DNA from: Mariniphaga sp041686935
Lineage (GTDB): Bacteria > Bacteroidota > Bacteroidia > Bacteroidales > Prolixibacteraceae
Direction: 5' to 3'
Assembly (NCBI GenBank): GCA_041686935.1
Contig: JAWLCW010000024.1
Span: 1-64,000, forward strand
DNA length: 64,000 nucleotides
The translations under genes and the position numbers were made by a program. The notes under the pieces are model-generated. The model made no database searches, had not been told where the DNA came from, and saw only the letters and a program-made list of their open reading frames with translations. Shown piece after piece: positions 53,448 to 63,284 of the stretch (position 1 is its first letter; each line of letters begins with the position of its first letter).

Positions 53448-53530
53448 ACATTCCTTTCGCATACATGTTAATTCCTTACAAGTCAATCCAAATTAATTTT
53501 CAATTTCAGGGTTCATCTAAATAGAAAATG

Positions 53531-53538
53531 TATTTTTG
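53531..53538 (+). promoter_or_regulatory. -7 box for glgP
   Basis: TATTTTTG fits TAnnTTTG, 35 bases before the glgP ATG in a 126-base spacer. It suggests glgP can be expressed separately from the glgB-GH57 unit. Confidence 0.45.
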
Positions 53539-53573
53539 CACTTCATTTTTAAAAAACAAAACAACATTAGAAC

Positions 53574-56150
53574 ATGAAAGCAGAGGATAAAAAAAATATA
53601 AAATGGCCGGAAAATGAGCAACCGGTTTGGAAGAAAATTATAGTAGAATCACACCTTCCCGATACGCTGAACCCGTTGCGGGAACTTTCAAAAAATTTAT
53701 GGTGGGTGTGGAATACAAGAGCGCGCGAACTGTTTGGTTCCATTGATGGGAAACTGTGGGAAGCAACGGCCCATAACCCGGTGGTAATGCTTGATGAGGT
53801 CAGTTACAAACGTTACCAGGAACTGGAAAATGATCAGGATTTTCTTTCTGAAATGCAGCAGGTTTATGGCCAGTTCAGACAATATATGGATGAACGGCAG
53901 CAATTGGAAGCTCCCAGCATTTCTTATTTTAGTATGGAATACGGGCTGCACGATTCACTCAAAATTTTTTCGGGAGGTTTGGGTTTACTCGCCGGCGATT
54001 ACCTGAAAGAAGCCAGCGACATGAAAGTCAACCTTACAGCCGTAGGATTGCTTTACCGTTATGGTTATTTCAAGCAGGCCCTTAACCTGCATGGGGAGCA
54101 AATGGCCCAGTACGAATTTCAACATTTTTCAAAAATTCCGGTACATCCGGTACTTGATGAAAAAGGCGACTGGATAAAGATTGAAGTTGAATTGCCCGGA
54201 CGTAAACTTTTTGCCCGCATTTGGCAGGTTGATGTCGGATCGGTTAAACTTTTTCTGCTCGACGCCGACCTGTCTGAAAATCAGGAGCAGGATCGTTTTG
54301 TTACCCATCACCTTTATGGCGGAGATAACGAAAACCGGCTGAAACAGGAGCTTCTTCTTGGAATTGGTGGTATAAAATTATTGAACAAACTTGGATATGC
54401 TTCTGAAATATACCATTGTAACGAAGGCCATGCGGCTTTTATCGGGCTCGAGCGCCTTTCAAATATTATGGAAAAGCATGGATTGAATTTTTCGGAAGCA
54501 AAAGAAGTTGTGCGGGCATCAACCGTTTTTACCACGCATACGCCTGTTCCCGCCGGGCACGACTCGTTTCACAACGACCTGTTTAAATATTATATGGAAC
54601 CGTACCCGAAAAAACTGGGACTCGACTGGAGTGACTTTGACCGGCTTGGAAAAGCCAATTCACACGAAGACCATTTCAATATGAGCTACCTGGCATCCAA
54701 TCTTTCACAGGGTATTAACGGGGTAAGTAAACTGCACGGCGACGTGAGCAAAACCGTTCTAAAAGCACTTTTTCAGGGTTATCTTGAGGAGGAGCTTAAA
54801 ATTGGATATGTTACAAATGGAGTGCATTATTCCACCTGGACAGCTCCGGAATGGAAAAATATTCATAAAGAATATTTTGGTGAGGAATTTCCGAATAACC
54901 AGCTCGATTTCGATGTTTGGGGGCGTATTTATGATGTTCCGGATGGTAAAATATGGGACCTCAGAAAATCGTTACGTGTAAAACTAATTAACTACATCAA
55001 AGAGCGGTTTTCCGACAACTGGATTAAACGGAATGAAAATCCGAAACTTATTTCTGAGGTGATGGGCAAACTGGACCCAAATGCTCTAACTATTGGGTTT
55101 GCCCGGCGTTTTGCCACATACAAACGGGGTTATCTTTTATTTAGAGATCTCGATCGGTTATCCAAAATCGTTAATAACCCGGATCGACCGGTACAGTTTA
55201 TTTTTGCCGGAAAAGCACACCCGGCGGACAAAGCAGGCCAGGATTTAATTAAACATATTGTAGAAATTTCAAAACGGCCTGAATTCAGGGGGAAGATACT
55301 TTTTGTTCAGAATTACGATATAAACCTGGCCAAAAAGTTGCTGCAGGGAGTGGATATTTGGCTTAATACACCAACACGCCCACTGGAAGCTTCCGGCACC
55401 AGCGGAATGAAAGGTGTAATGAACGGAACCCTTCACTTCTCGGTTCTCGACGGATGGTGGGTTGAAGGATACCGCAAAGATGCAGGCTGGGCTTTACCGG
55501 CAGAACGAACTTACGATGTGCAGGATTTTCAGGATGAACTGGATGCTGAAACCATTTATAATATTCTGGAAGAGGAAATTGTAAAAACCTTTTATAAAAG
55601 AAATAAGGAAGGAATTCCGGTTGAGTGGATTAACACAATAAAAAATACCATTGCGCAGGTGGCTCCTCATTTTACCACAGGCAGAATGATGAAAGATTAC
55701 CACGACAGGTATTATCTGCCGCAACTCGAGCGCAGCAGAAATATTCTGAAAGACGATTTTAAATGGGCGAAAGAACTGGCAGCGTGGAAAAAAAGAGTAA
55801 GCTCGGTTTGGGATCAGATTGAAGTACTAAAAAAAGATTTGCCCGACGGTGCGAATAATTTGATGAAAATAGGGCAGGAATACCCGGTTCGCGTTGAAGT
55901 GGACCTGAAAGAACTCACTTGTAGCGACGTTGGCCTTGAATTGATTATTACTGAAAATGGAAACAGGGAAACTCCGGTTATTGTTGAAACCCTGAACTTT
56001 GAAATGGAGAAGTGTGACGGCTCTGTTTGTTGCTTTAAACTGAATTACAGACCCGTTCACCCGGGATCGTTTAATTACGGTTTCAGGCTTTATCCGAAAA
56101 ATGAAGGCCTTCCACACCGGCAGGATTTTAAATTTGTGAAATGGTTGTAA
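53574..56150 (+). CDS. glgP: alpha-glucan (glycogen) phosphorylase
   Basis: An 858-residue GT35 enzyme that releases glucose-1-phosphate from glycogen. The PLP lysine is Lys613 in GTSGMKGVMNGTLHFSVLDG. The N-terminal DUF3417 domain (about 20-115, LRELSKNLWWVWNTRARELF) marks the short archaeal/Thermotoga-like class rather than the E. coli MalP type. ETYHCNEGHAAF-like YHCNEGHAAFIGLERL and GFARRFATYKRGYLLF are also family motifs. Together with glgB, the debranching enzyme and the GT4 synthase it completes a glycogen cycle. Confidence 0.95.
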   Translation: MKAEDKKNIKWPENEQPVWKKIIVESHLPDTLNPLRELSKNLWWVWNTRARELFGSIDGKLWEATAHNPVVMLDEVSYKRYQELENDQDFLSEMQQVYGQFRQYMDERQQLEAPSISYFSMEYGLHDSLKIFSGGLGLLAGDYLKEASDMKVNLTAVGLLYRYGYFKQALNLHGEQMAQYEFQHFSKIPVHPVLDEKGDWIKIEVELPGRKLFARIWQVDVGSVKLFLLDADLSENQEQDRFVTHHLYGGDNENRLKQELLLGIGGIKLLNKLGYASEIYHCNEGHAAFIGLERLSNIMEKHGLNFSEAKEVVRASTVFTTHTPVPAGHDSFHNDLFKYYMEPYPKKLGLDWSDFDRLGKANSHEDHFNMSYLASNLSQGINGVSKLHGDVSKTVLKALFQGYLEEELKIGYVTNGVHYSTWTAPEWKNIHKEYFGEEFPNNQLDFDVWGRIYDVPDGKIWDLRKSLRVKLINYIKERFSDNWIKRNENPKLISEVMGKLDPNALTIGFARRFATYKRGYLLFRDLDRLSKIVNNPDRPVQFIFAGKAHPADKAGQDLIKHIVEISKRPEFRGKILFVQNYDINLAKKLLQGVDIWLNTPTRPLEASGTSGMKGVMNGTLHFSVLDGWWVEGYRKDAGWALPAERTYDVQDFQDELDAETIYNILEEEIVKTFYKRNKEGIPVEWINTIKNTIAQVAPHFTTGRMMKDYHDRYYLPQLERSRNILKDDFKWAKELAAWKKRVSSVWDQIEVLKKDLPDGANNLMKIGQEYPVRVEVDLKELTCSDVGLELIITENGNRETPVIVETLNFEMEKCDGSVCCFKLNYRPVHPGSFNYGFRLYPKNEGLPHRQDFKFVKWL

Positions 56151-56165
56151 AAATTTAAAATAAAA

Positions 56166-56738
56166 ATGAGCAAAAACAAACTGGGAAAAAAGATTAAAGA
56201 ATTTCGCGAATTCCGGCAAATCACCAGGGATGATTTGGCTCTGAAAGCCAACCTCGACAATAATCAGCTTGAAAAAATTGAGGAGATGGGATTAATGCCT
56301 TCTCTTGGGCACCTGATAAAAATTTCGAGGGCTCTGGGGGTACGAATCGGAACATTTCTCGATGACCAGGATCAGATTGGGCCGGTAATTGTGAGGGCTG
56401 GCGAAGAAAAATCAAGCGTAAGTTTTTCAACTAAAGATGAAACTTCACGTGAACACCTCAACTTTTTTTCTCTGGCTCAGGACAAAACCGGAAGACACAT
56501 GGAGCCTTTTATAGTGGAAATTGAGCCATCCAGGGAATCTGACTACAAACTCTCAACCCACGAAGGAGAAGAATTTATTTACGTGCTTGAAGGAAGTGTT
56601 GAAATCAACTACGGAAAAGATACCTTTCAAATAAATAAAGGAGATACCATTTATCTTGATTCGGTAGTTGCCCATAATGTGCATGCTGCCGGAAACCAGC
56701 CGGCAAAAATACTGGCTGTGGTTTATACCCCGGTTTAA
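56166..56738 (+). CDS. XRE-family regulator with C-terminal cupin
   Basis: A 190-residue regulator. The N-terminal helix-turn-helix spans about 8-62 (EFRQITRDDLALKANLDNNQ, SLGHLIKISRALGVRIGTFL). The C-terminal cupin barrel spans about 110-188 (STHEGEEFIYVLEGSVEINY, LDSVVAHNVHAAG), with the metal-site His/Glu pattern partly kept. XRE-cupin proteins usually sense a small molecule. It lies 15 bases after glgP and about 40 bases before an acyl-CoA ligase, and regulator-ligase pairs of this kind are common, so the ligase is its likely target. Confidence 0.88.
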   Translation: MSKNKLGKKIKEFREFRQITRDDLALKANLDNNQLEKIEEMGLMPSLGHLIKISRALGVRIGTFLDDQDQIGPVIVRAGEEKSSVSFSTKDETSREHLNFFSLAQDKTGRHMEPFIVEIEPSRESDYKLSTHEGEEFIYVLEGSVEINYGKDTFQINKGDTIYLDSVVAHNVHAAGNQPAKILAVVYTPV

Positions 56739-56777
56739 TATGGTTTGGCATCCGAAATTCATGAACAAAAAAATTTC

Positions 56778-58430
56778 ATGCAGTTACTTGATTATACATT
56801 AGGGGAGATTCTGGAAAAATGGGCTTTTGAAACGCCCGATAAGGAATTTATTGTTTATCCCGACAGAAATTTACGGTTCACTTACAGGCAATTCAACGAT
56901 CGTGTGGATGCGCTTGCAAAAGGTCTGCTGTATATTGGTGTAAAACCCGGCGACAAAGTTGGAATTTGGGCAAAAAATGTTCCCGACTGGACCACATTTA
57001 TGTTTGCCACGGCAAAAATAGGGGCCATTCTGGTTACCGTTAACACAAGCTATAAGTTATCTGAACTGGAGTACATCCTTAAAAATGCCGATATAAATAC
57101 CCTTTGTCTTGCAGATGGTTACCGCGACAGTGATTTTGTGAAAATGATTTTTGACCTGGCTCCTGAATTAAAAGAACAGGCACGCGGAGAGCTTAAAAGC
57201 ACAAAATTTCCTGAGTTAAGGAACATCGTTTTTATTGGACAGGAAAAACACCGGGGAATGTTCAACACCGCCGAACTGATTCTTTTGGGAAATCATGTTG
57301 ACGACATTGAACTGGAAAGTGTAAAAGAAGCAATCAATTGCCACGATGTGGTGAATATGCAATATACATCCGGCACCACCGGATTTCCCAAAGGAGTTAT
57401 GCTCTCCCACTACAACATTTTAAACAACGGGTTTGCCACAGGTCAGTGCATGAAATATACTTCTGATGAAAGATTGCTGGTTTGCGTTCCCATGTTTCAC
57501 TGTTTTGGTTGTGTGCTTTCACTTTGCGCCGTTTTAACACATGGGGCAACCCTGGTTTTTAACGAAGAGTTCGATCCACTTATGGTTTTGGCATCAGTTC
57601 AAAAGGAAAAATGTACAGCATTAAATGGTGTACCTACGATGTTTATTGCCGAATTGAACCATCCTATGTTCGACCTTTTCGACCTGAGTTCGCTTCGAAC
57701 AGGAATTATGGCTGGTGCACTATGTCCTATTGAAACCATGAACCAGGTAATGACCAAAATGCACATGAAAGATGTGATTATCGTTTATGGATTGACGGAA
57801 ACATCTCCAGGGATGACGGCAACACGCACACACAATTCTCCTGAAGTTCGCGCAACCACTGTCGGTTTCGAATTTCCAAATGTTGAAGTGAAGATTGTAA
57901 ACCCGGAAACCGGTGAGGAATGCCTTTCAGGAGAACAGGGTGAGATTTGTTGCCGGGGTTACAATGTTATGAAGGGCTATTACAAAAATCAGGAAGCAAC
58001 CCAAAATGTAATTGATGAGGACGGTTGGCTTCATTCAGGCGACCTGGCCGTGAAAACAAAAGACGGTTTCTACAAAATTACCGGGCGTATAAAAGACATG
58101 ATAATCAGAGGGGGAGAAAATATTTATCCCCGCGAAATTGAGAATTTCTTATACCAGCTTCCTCAAATTGAAACCGTTGAAGTGGCCGCAATTCCAAGTC
58201 CGAAATATGGTGAGCAGGTGGGGGCATTTATTAAACTGAAAGAAGGCCAAAATTTGACTGAAGAAGAAATAAAGGATTTTTGCCGTGGACAGATTGCACG
58301 GTTTAAAATACCCAAATACATCTTTTTTGTAAAGGAATTCCCAATGACCGCCAGTGGAAAAATACAGAAGTATAAACTGAGCGAACAAAGCGTGGAATTG
58401 TGCCGGACAAAAGGCATTGAAATTATTTAA
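56778..58430 (+). CDS. AMP-binding acyl-CoA synthetase
   Basis: A 550-residue ANL-superfamily enzyme. I start at ATG 56778 (MQLLDYTLGEILEKWAFETP); an in-frame TTG at 56745 would add 11 residues and is less likely. The ATP loop is MQYTSGTTGFPKGVMLSH. VYGLTETSPGMT, DGWLHSGDLAVKTKDGFYKI and the lysine in TASGKIQKYKL are all present, so catalysis should be intact. It joins a fatty or aromatic acid to CoA; the acid is unknown. It follows the XRE-cupin regulator, and pyrH begins 11 bases after its stop. Confidence 0.9.
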   Translation: MQLLDYTLGEILEKWAFETPDKEFIVYPDRNLRFTYRQFNDRVDALAKGLLYIGVKPGDKVGIWAKNVPDWTTFMFATAKIGAILVTVNTSYKLSELEYILKNADINTLCLADGYRDSDFVKMIFDLAPELKEQARGELKSTKFPELRNIVFIGQEKHRGMFNTAELILLGNHVDDIELESVKEAINCHDVVNMQYTSGTTGFPKGVMLSHYNILNNGFATGQCMKYTSDERLLVCVPMFHCFGCVLSLCAVLTHGATLVFNEEFDPLMVLASVQKEKCTALNGVPTMFIAELNHPMFDLFDLSSLRTGIMAGALCPIETMNQVMTKMHMKDVIIVYGLTETSPGMTATRTHNSPEVRATTVGFEFPNVEVKIVNPETGEECLSGEQGEICCRGYNVMKGYYKNQEATQNVIDEDGWLHSGDLAVKTKDGFYKITGRIKDMIIRGGENIYPREIENFLYQLPQIETVEVAAIPSPKYGEQVGAFIKLKEGQNLTEEEIKDFCRGQIARFKIPKYIFFVKEFPMTASGKIQKYKLSEQSVELCRTKGIEII

Positions 58431-58441
58431 AACAAAAACCA

Positions 58442-59149
58442 ATGGCAAAATACAAACGCATATTACTGAAATTGAGCGGAGAATCGTTGATGGGCAGCCA
58501 AAATTACGGAATTGATGAAAAGCGCTTAAATGAATATGCCGGGCAGATTACAGAAATTGTAAAAATGGGCGTTCAGGTTGGAATTGTGATCGGAGGAGGA
58601 AATATTTTCAGGGGGCTGAGTGGTTCAGGAAAAGGATTCGACCGGGTAAAAGGCGACCAGATGGGCATGATGGCTACAGTTATAAACAGCCTGGCATTGA
58701 GTTCGGCTTTACAAAATTTTGGATTTAAATCCCACGTTTTTACTGCAATCCGTATGGAGCCGGTTGGCGAATACTATTCGAAACAGAAAGCCCTGGATGC
58801 GCTGGAGAAAGGAGAAGTAGCCATTATTTCTGCCGGAACAGGCAATCCCTATTTTACCACCGATACAGCCAGCGCGCTTCGAGCAATTGAAATTGAAGCT
58901 GAAATTATGATGAAAGGTACGAGGGTGGACGGAGTTTATACAGCAGACCCTGAAAAAAACCCAGAAGCCAAAAAATTTGAAAAAATTTCCTTTACCGAAG
59001 TTTATGAAAAGAACCTCCGGATTATGGACCTCACAGCAACAGCTTTGTGCCGGGAAAACAATCTTCCTGTGCTGGTTTTCAACATGGATAAACCTGGAAA
59101 TTTAAAAAAGATTATTGCTGGAGAAAACATTGGAACCATTGTGTATTGA
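58442..59149 (+). CDS. pyrH: UMP kinase
   Basis: A 235-residue hexameric amino-acid-kinase-fold enzyme phosphorylating UMP. Motifs: KRILLKLSGESLMGSQNYGI at residues 4-23, VGIVIGGGNIFRGLSGSGKG, GDQMGMMATVINSLALSSAL and AGTGNPYFTTDTASALRAIE. Length and order match bacterial PyrH. It precedes frr, with which it is often paired, but a promoter lies between them. Confidence 0.97.
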   Translation: MAKYKRILLKLSGESLMGSQNYGIDEKRLNEYAGQITEIVKMGVQVGIVIGGGNIFRGLSGSGKGFDRVKGDQMGMMATVINSLALSSALQNFGFKSHVFTAIRMEPVGEYYSKQKALDALEKGEVAIISAGTGNPYFTTDTASALRAIEIEAEIMMKGTRVDGVYTADPEKNPEAKKFEKISFTEVYEKNLRIMDLTATALCRENNLPVLVFNMDKPGNLKKIIAGENIGTIVY

Positions 59150-59213
59150 TGACATTTTTTATTGTCAGGATAACAAAATAAAACAAAAAATTTTCGTGTA
59201 ATTATATTTTTTC

Positions 59214-59221
59214 TATATTTG
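59214..59221 (+). promoter_or_regulatory. -7 box for frr
   Basis: TATATTTG matches TAnnTTTG exactly, 35 bases before the frr ATG. Confidence 0.5.
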
Positions 59222-59256
59222 CTATCAATCCAGTTTGGAAATACAGTGCTTGACCA

Positions 59257-59820
59257 ATGCAAGAAGAAGTAGATTTTATTATTGACCATTGTAAAGAAAA
59301 GATGGAGGCTGCGATAAAGCACCTCGAAAAGGAACTGATACATATCAGAGCCGGAAAAGCATCTCCTGCCATGATTGACGGAGTTCAGATCGAATATTAC
59401 GGCGCAATGACTCCGCTTAATCAGGTTTCCAACGTCAGTACACCCGATGCCCGCACGATTGCCATACAACCCTGGGAAAAAAATTTGATTCCTGTTATAG
59501 AAAAAGCTATATTAGCAGCCAATTTAGGATTCAATCCTGAAAATAATGGTGAAATTATCCGTATAAATATTCCGGCTTTAACCGAAGAAAGAAGGAAACA
59601 ACTGGTAAAACAGGCCGGACAGGAGGGTGAAACAGCTAAAGTGAGCATCCGCGCGGCAAGGAAAGAAGCAAACGAAAGTTTAAAAAAATTATTGAAAGAA
59701 GGATTGTCGGAAGACATTGAGAAAGATGCGGAAATTGAAGTTCAAAGGCTTACGGATGATTTTGGGAAAAAAGTGGATACTTTAGTGGAAGCTAAAGAAA
59801 AAGATATTATGACGATATAA
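59257..59820 (+). CDS. frr: ribosome recycling factor
   Basis: A 187-residue protein that splits the post-termination ribosome with EF-G. It shows KEKMEAAIKHLEKELIHIRA at about 14-33, GAMTPLNQVSNVSTPDART, IRINIPALTEERRKQLVKQA and ISRAARKEANESLKK-like IRAARKEANESLKKLLKEG. The two-domain helical pattern and length are typical. A terminator follows at 59875-59902. Confidence 0.97.
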   Translation: MQEEVDFIIDHCKEKMEAAIKHLEKELIHIRAGKASPAMIDGVQIEYYGAMTPLNQVSNVSTPDARTIAIQPWEKNLIPVIEKAILAANLGFNPENNGEIIRINIPALTEERRKQLVKQAGQEGETAKVSIRAARKEANESLKKLLKEGLSEDIEKDAEIEVQRLTDDFGKKVDTLVEAKEKDIMTI

Positions 59821-59874
59821 TTGTTTCTAGTTTTCTGTTTTCTGAACATTGTTTAATTGTTTTCATGGCTTTGA

Positions 59875-59902
59875 GGCAGCTTGTAGAAGCTGCCTTTTTT
59901 TT
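59875..59902 (+). terminator. terminator after frr
   Basis: Perfect 8-bp stem GGCAGCTT/AAGCTGCC with a GTAG loop and an 8-base T-run, 54 bases after the frr stop. The rest of the 321-base gap (to 60141) is AT-rich and holds no other gene I can support. Confidence 0.88.
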
Positions 59903-60141
59903 GACCTTTTTTCTGATTAACAGGAAAAGCAACCCCGGCAATTTTATTTGCAGGCTTACTTTTTAACTGAATTTAACATTTATGGTAATATTCTGATTTT
60001 TAGTTTATTCTCATTGAATTATAAATTTCATATAAAAATTGTTGTAATTTTTTTTAAATTAATTAAACAAAAATGTTCATTTTCAGTTTTAGATTCTATA
60101 AAATTTAAAAACATTTTAGTAAACATTTAAAATTTAAAAAC

Positions 60142-60819
60142 ATGAAAAAACTGAATTTGAAAAACAAACTAAACTTCAGAAGTTTGGTGATGATTGGAAT
60201 CTTTTCTTTGGCCGTAGTAGCGGTAAGTTGTAACAAAGCTGATGACGGATATTTTCCCGATGAAGCATTTTCAGTACAAGATGCTGAATTGAAAAAGGGT
60301 AAGGCTGTAAAACCTTCAAGCGAAACGATTGCAGAAATTGTAGTTGCTTCTGCCATAGCAGAAAATGAAGATGAGCGCCAGTTTACTTTACTACTTGCAG
60401 CTCTTGAGTACACCGGGTTGACCGGAGTTTTCACTGGTGGCGGGCAGTACACTGTATTCGCACCGACTGACCAGGCGTTTGTTGATTTGGTTACTGCCGT
60501 GGCTGGTCTGCTTGATCCGGATATCCTGGCAAATGATGGGCCGTTCGCAGCAATTGACGCTCTGCTCGGTGAAGGTACAGTATCAAATGTGCTTCTTTAC
60601 CATGTGGCTGAGGGTCGTCGTGCAGCCAACAGTGTAGTCCCTCCAAGAGGAATACGTACGATTTCCACACTGCTGGGTGCCACTTTCACAGTTGGAACTG
60701 ATTTAGGTATTACTGCCGTTGGAAATACCGCTAATATTGTTGATGCTAACATTTCAGCTTCAAACGGAATTATCCACGTAATCGATGCAGTTATCTTACC
60801 AATTGATCTTGGTTTATAG
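60142..60819 (+). CDS. fasciclin-domain lipoprotein
   Basis: A 225-residue exported protein with a lipoprotein signal (IGIFSLAVVAVSCNKAD, lipidated Cys at about residue 30). One fasciclin (FAS1) domain covers about residues 75-224: LLAALEYTGLTGVFTGGGQY, TVFAPTDQAFVDLV, VLLYHVAEGRRAANSVV and the conserved end ASNGIIHVIDAVILP. FAS1 domains mediate adhesion to glycans or proteins. A single domain anchored to the membrane suggests a surface or periplasmic binding role. Terminators lie on both sides, so it is monocistronic. Confidence 0.93.
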   Translation: MKKLNLKNKLNFRSLVMIGIFSLAVVAVSCNKADDGYFPDEAFSVQDAELKKGKAVKPSSETIAEIVVASAIAENEDERQFTLLLAALEYTGLTGVFTGGGQYTVFAPTDQAFVDLVTAVAGLLDPDILANDGPFAAIDALLGEGTVSNVLLYHVAEGRRAANSVVPPRGIRTISTLLGATFTVGTDLGITAVGNTANIVDANISASNGIIHVIDAVILPIDLGL

Positions 60820-60844
60820 TATTATTTATTACGCCATGCATAGC

Positions 60845-60879
60845 ACAAGAGGCTGTTCGGAAATCGGACAGCCTCTTGT
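60845..60879. terminator. bidirectional terminator between fasciclin gene and sppA
   Basis: Arms ACAAGAGGCTGT and ACAGCCTCTTGT (perfect 12 bp, extended by TCG/CGG partial pairing) around a short loop. It lies between two convergent genes and can serve both. Confidence 0.75.
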
Positions 60880-60922
60880 AATTTAAAGGGAAATTTCAAA
60901 CAGTCAATAAAATAACCGCCTG

Positions 60923-62701
60923 TCAGTTTATAATGATGTCATACGGGATTCGGGCCAAAACACCTTTCATTTCCGACGATTTTTTCAGGAATTCGTAGTG
61001 CCGGTAATGTTCACCCAGTTGATTTTTCAGGAACCAGACCCGCACATTATCTGTGCCGGTTTTAAACATTTGCTGGAACGGATCCAGTTGAGCAGGCAAA
61101 GCAACAGTGCGGTAATTTTCCAAACCTTCAATTTCAGCAGCCAGCTCAACGGCACGTTGTAAACCGCCAAACTCGTCAACAAGTCCTATTTCTTTGGCAT
61201 CTTCGCCACTCCACACACGGCCTTCGCCAATCTCATCCACCTGTTCTTTAGTCATATTTCGTCCCTCAGCCACATGCGAAATGAACTGGTCGTATGTTTT
61301 TTCAATACTTTGCTGCATCAATTGCCTTTCGTATTCAGTCATAGGGCGGGTAAGCGTGAGCAAATCTGAATTTTTATGCGTTTTTACCACATCAGTTGTA
61401 ATGCCCAGCTTATCGTTCAATAGCTCGCCGAAATTAGGTATCGTTGCAAAAACGCCAATTGAACCGGTAATGGTATTCGGATGGGCAACAATCTGGTCGG
61501 CAGGGCAGGCAATGTAATACCCTCCTGAAGCAGCCACATCGCCAAATGAAACCACCATTGTTTTTTCTTCGGCTGCCAGTTTCACCTCGCGCCAAATCAC
61601 TTCCGAATCGAAAACAGCTCCTCCCGGTGAGTTCACGCGCAGTACAATGGCTTTATATGTACTGTCCTGGCGTACTTTACGGATTTCTTTTCCCAGTTCA
61701 TCGCCAATAATGGCGTCGCCACCCATGGCCATACCAATATCGCCGCTGGCATAAATCACCGCAATTTTGTTCCGGCTAAAAGGTTTGCTTTTGCCTTTTA
61801 CCGGTGCTTTGGCATAATTTGCAGCCCCCACAACCGGAACACCTTTGGTTCCCTTAATTCCGGTAATTTCCCGTAAATCGTTCAGAACCTCGTCTTTGTA
61901 TTTCGCTGCATCCACTAGTCCGGTTTCAACGGCTTTTTCGCCACTGTTAAAAGTTTGAACCTCATCAGCCAACGAATTCAATCGATCGACCGAAAGATTT
62001 CGTCTTGCGGAGATTTCCTCTACCATGTGGTTCCACATACTGTTCAAATAAGTCATTGTCTGTTCCCTGTTCTCTTCACTCATTTTTTCAAGTATATAAG
62101 GTTCCACAGCAGCTTTAAATTCACCGTGCCGAACAATTTGCATTTCCACTCCAATTTTTTCAAGTGTTTTTGGATAGAAAAACATTTCACCACCAAGTCC
62201 GCGAAAATCGACCGCTACTTCAGGATGGATAACTATTTGATCGGCAACAGTGGACAGGTAATAACCCTTTTGATCAAGCATATATCTTTCAGAATAGGCA
62301 TAAACCGGCTTGTCGCAACTGTCCTTAAAGGCAATCAGCATATTTCTGATTTCTTCCACCGAGGCCATTCCGCCGGTCACCATCGAAAGTTTCAGATACA
62401 CCCCTTTAATGCGGTCGTCGTGAACAGCTTTTTCCAATGCAGTCTGAATATCATCCAATCCAATGGTTTTAATCGATGGAAAGCCCGGAATATCAATATC
62501 CTGAAACGGATCATTTGGAGCGCGGTCAACGATTTTCCGCTCTAAATCCAGCACCAGCATGGTATTGTTCTGAACGGTTACCTGTTTTTCGGTTGAAGAA
62601 ATCAAAATTCCAATGGCCATAAAAAACAGGAAAAAACCAATGATTGAAACTGCTATTACTCCAACAACAGTCGCCAGCACATACTTAAAAAATTCTTTCA
62701 T
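60923..62701 (-). CDS. sppA: signal peptide peptidase SppA (67 kDa type)
   Basis: A 592-residue, double-length SppA with two S49 domains. An N-terminal membrane helix (about 10-35) anchors it. The catalytic pair is split as in E. coli: Lys196 in RHGEFKAAVEPY of the first domain, and Ser392 in GDVAASGGYYIACPADQIVA of the second. ILRVNSPGG-like IVLRVNSPGGAVFDSEV is also present. It degrades signal peptides left in the inner membrane. Divergent from folK. Confidence 0.95.
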   Translation of the reverse strand: MKEFFKYVLATVVGVIAVSIIGFFLFFMAIGILISSTEKQVTVQNNTMLVLDLERKIVDRAPNDPFQDIDIPGFPSIKTIGLDDIQTALEKAVHDDRIKGVYLKLSMVTGGMASVEEIRNMLIAFKDSCDKPVYAYSERYMLDQKGYYLSTVADQIVIHPEVAVDFRGLGGEMFFYPKTLEKIGVEMQIVRHGEFKAAVEPYILEKMSEENREQTMTYLNSMWNHMVEEISARRNLSVDRLNSLADEVQTFNSGEKAVETGLVDAAKYKDEVLNDLREITGIKGTKGVPVVGAANYAKAPVKGKSKPFSRNKIAVIYASGDIGMAMGGDAIIGDELGKEIRKVRQDSTYKAIVLRVNSPGGAVFDSEVIWREVKLAAEEKTMVVSFGDVAASGGYYIACPADQIVAHPNTITGSIGVFATIPNFGELLNDKLGITTDVVKTHKNSDLLTLTRPMTEYERQLMQQSIEKTYDQFISHVAEGRNMTKEQVDEIGEGRVWSGEDAKEIGLVDEFGGLQRAVELAAEIEGLENYRTVALPAQLDPFQQMFKTGTDNVRVWFLKNQLGEHYRHYEFLKKSSEMKGVLARIPYDIIIN

Positions 62702-62786
62702 ATTATTTGAATTTATATTTTCATTACCGTTATTTGGTAAATGATGGGTAATTTTATATCCAGAATCATTACAAAATAACGGTTCA

Positions 62787-63284
62787 ATGTATCAGGTTTT
62801 TTTGGGAATTGGAGGAAATATCGGAAATAAGCGGTTGAATTTTGAAAAAGTTCACTTTTGGGTTGAAGAAGAGCTGGGAAAAATCCTTTGCGAATCCTCG
62901 GTTTACGAAACAGTTCCCTGGGGTTTTTCTTCTGATGAAAACTTCTGGAACCAGGTGTTTCTCATTGAAACGGAATTACAGCCTGAAGAAATCCTTGTTA
63001 AAATTAACAGGATAGAAAAAGTATTTGGCAGGAAACGCGAATCAGGGAAATATACATCGCGCGAAATGGACATCGATATTTTATACTACGAAGATTTGGC
63101 AGTTGAAACAGAAAAGCTTGTCATTCCTCATCCCCACCTGTCCAACCGGATGTTTGTTTTGGCTCCGCTGGCCGAAATTGCGCCTGAATTCTCGCATCCG
63201 GTATTGAAAAAAACCAACTGCCAACTGCTCGAAGCCTGTACTGACGAATCGGAAATTAAAAAAGTGGAACTAAAAACTGAATAA
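62787..63284 (+). CDS. folK: 2-amino-4-hydroxy-6-hydroxymethyldihydropteridine pyrophosphokinase
   Basis: A 165-residue folate-pathway enzyme that transfers pyrophosphate to hydroxymethyl-dihydropterin. FLGIGGNIGNKRLNFEKV begins at residue 5. The metal-binding Asp pair is in SREMDIDILYYED (about 90-102), and PHPHLSNRMFVLAPLAEIAP is the HPH loop. Its stop codon overlaps the ATG of the SpoIID-like gene by one base. Confidence 0.97.
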   Translation: MYQVFLGIGGNIGNKRLNFEKVHFWVEEELGKILCESSVYETVPWGFSSDENFWNQVFLIETELQPEEILVKINRIEKVFGRKRESGKYTSREMDIDILYYEDLAVETEKLVIPHPHLSNRMFVLAPLAEIAPEFSHPVLKKTNCQLLEACTDESEIKKVELKTE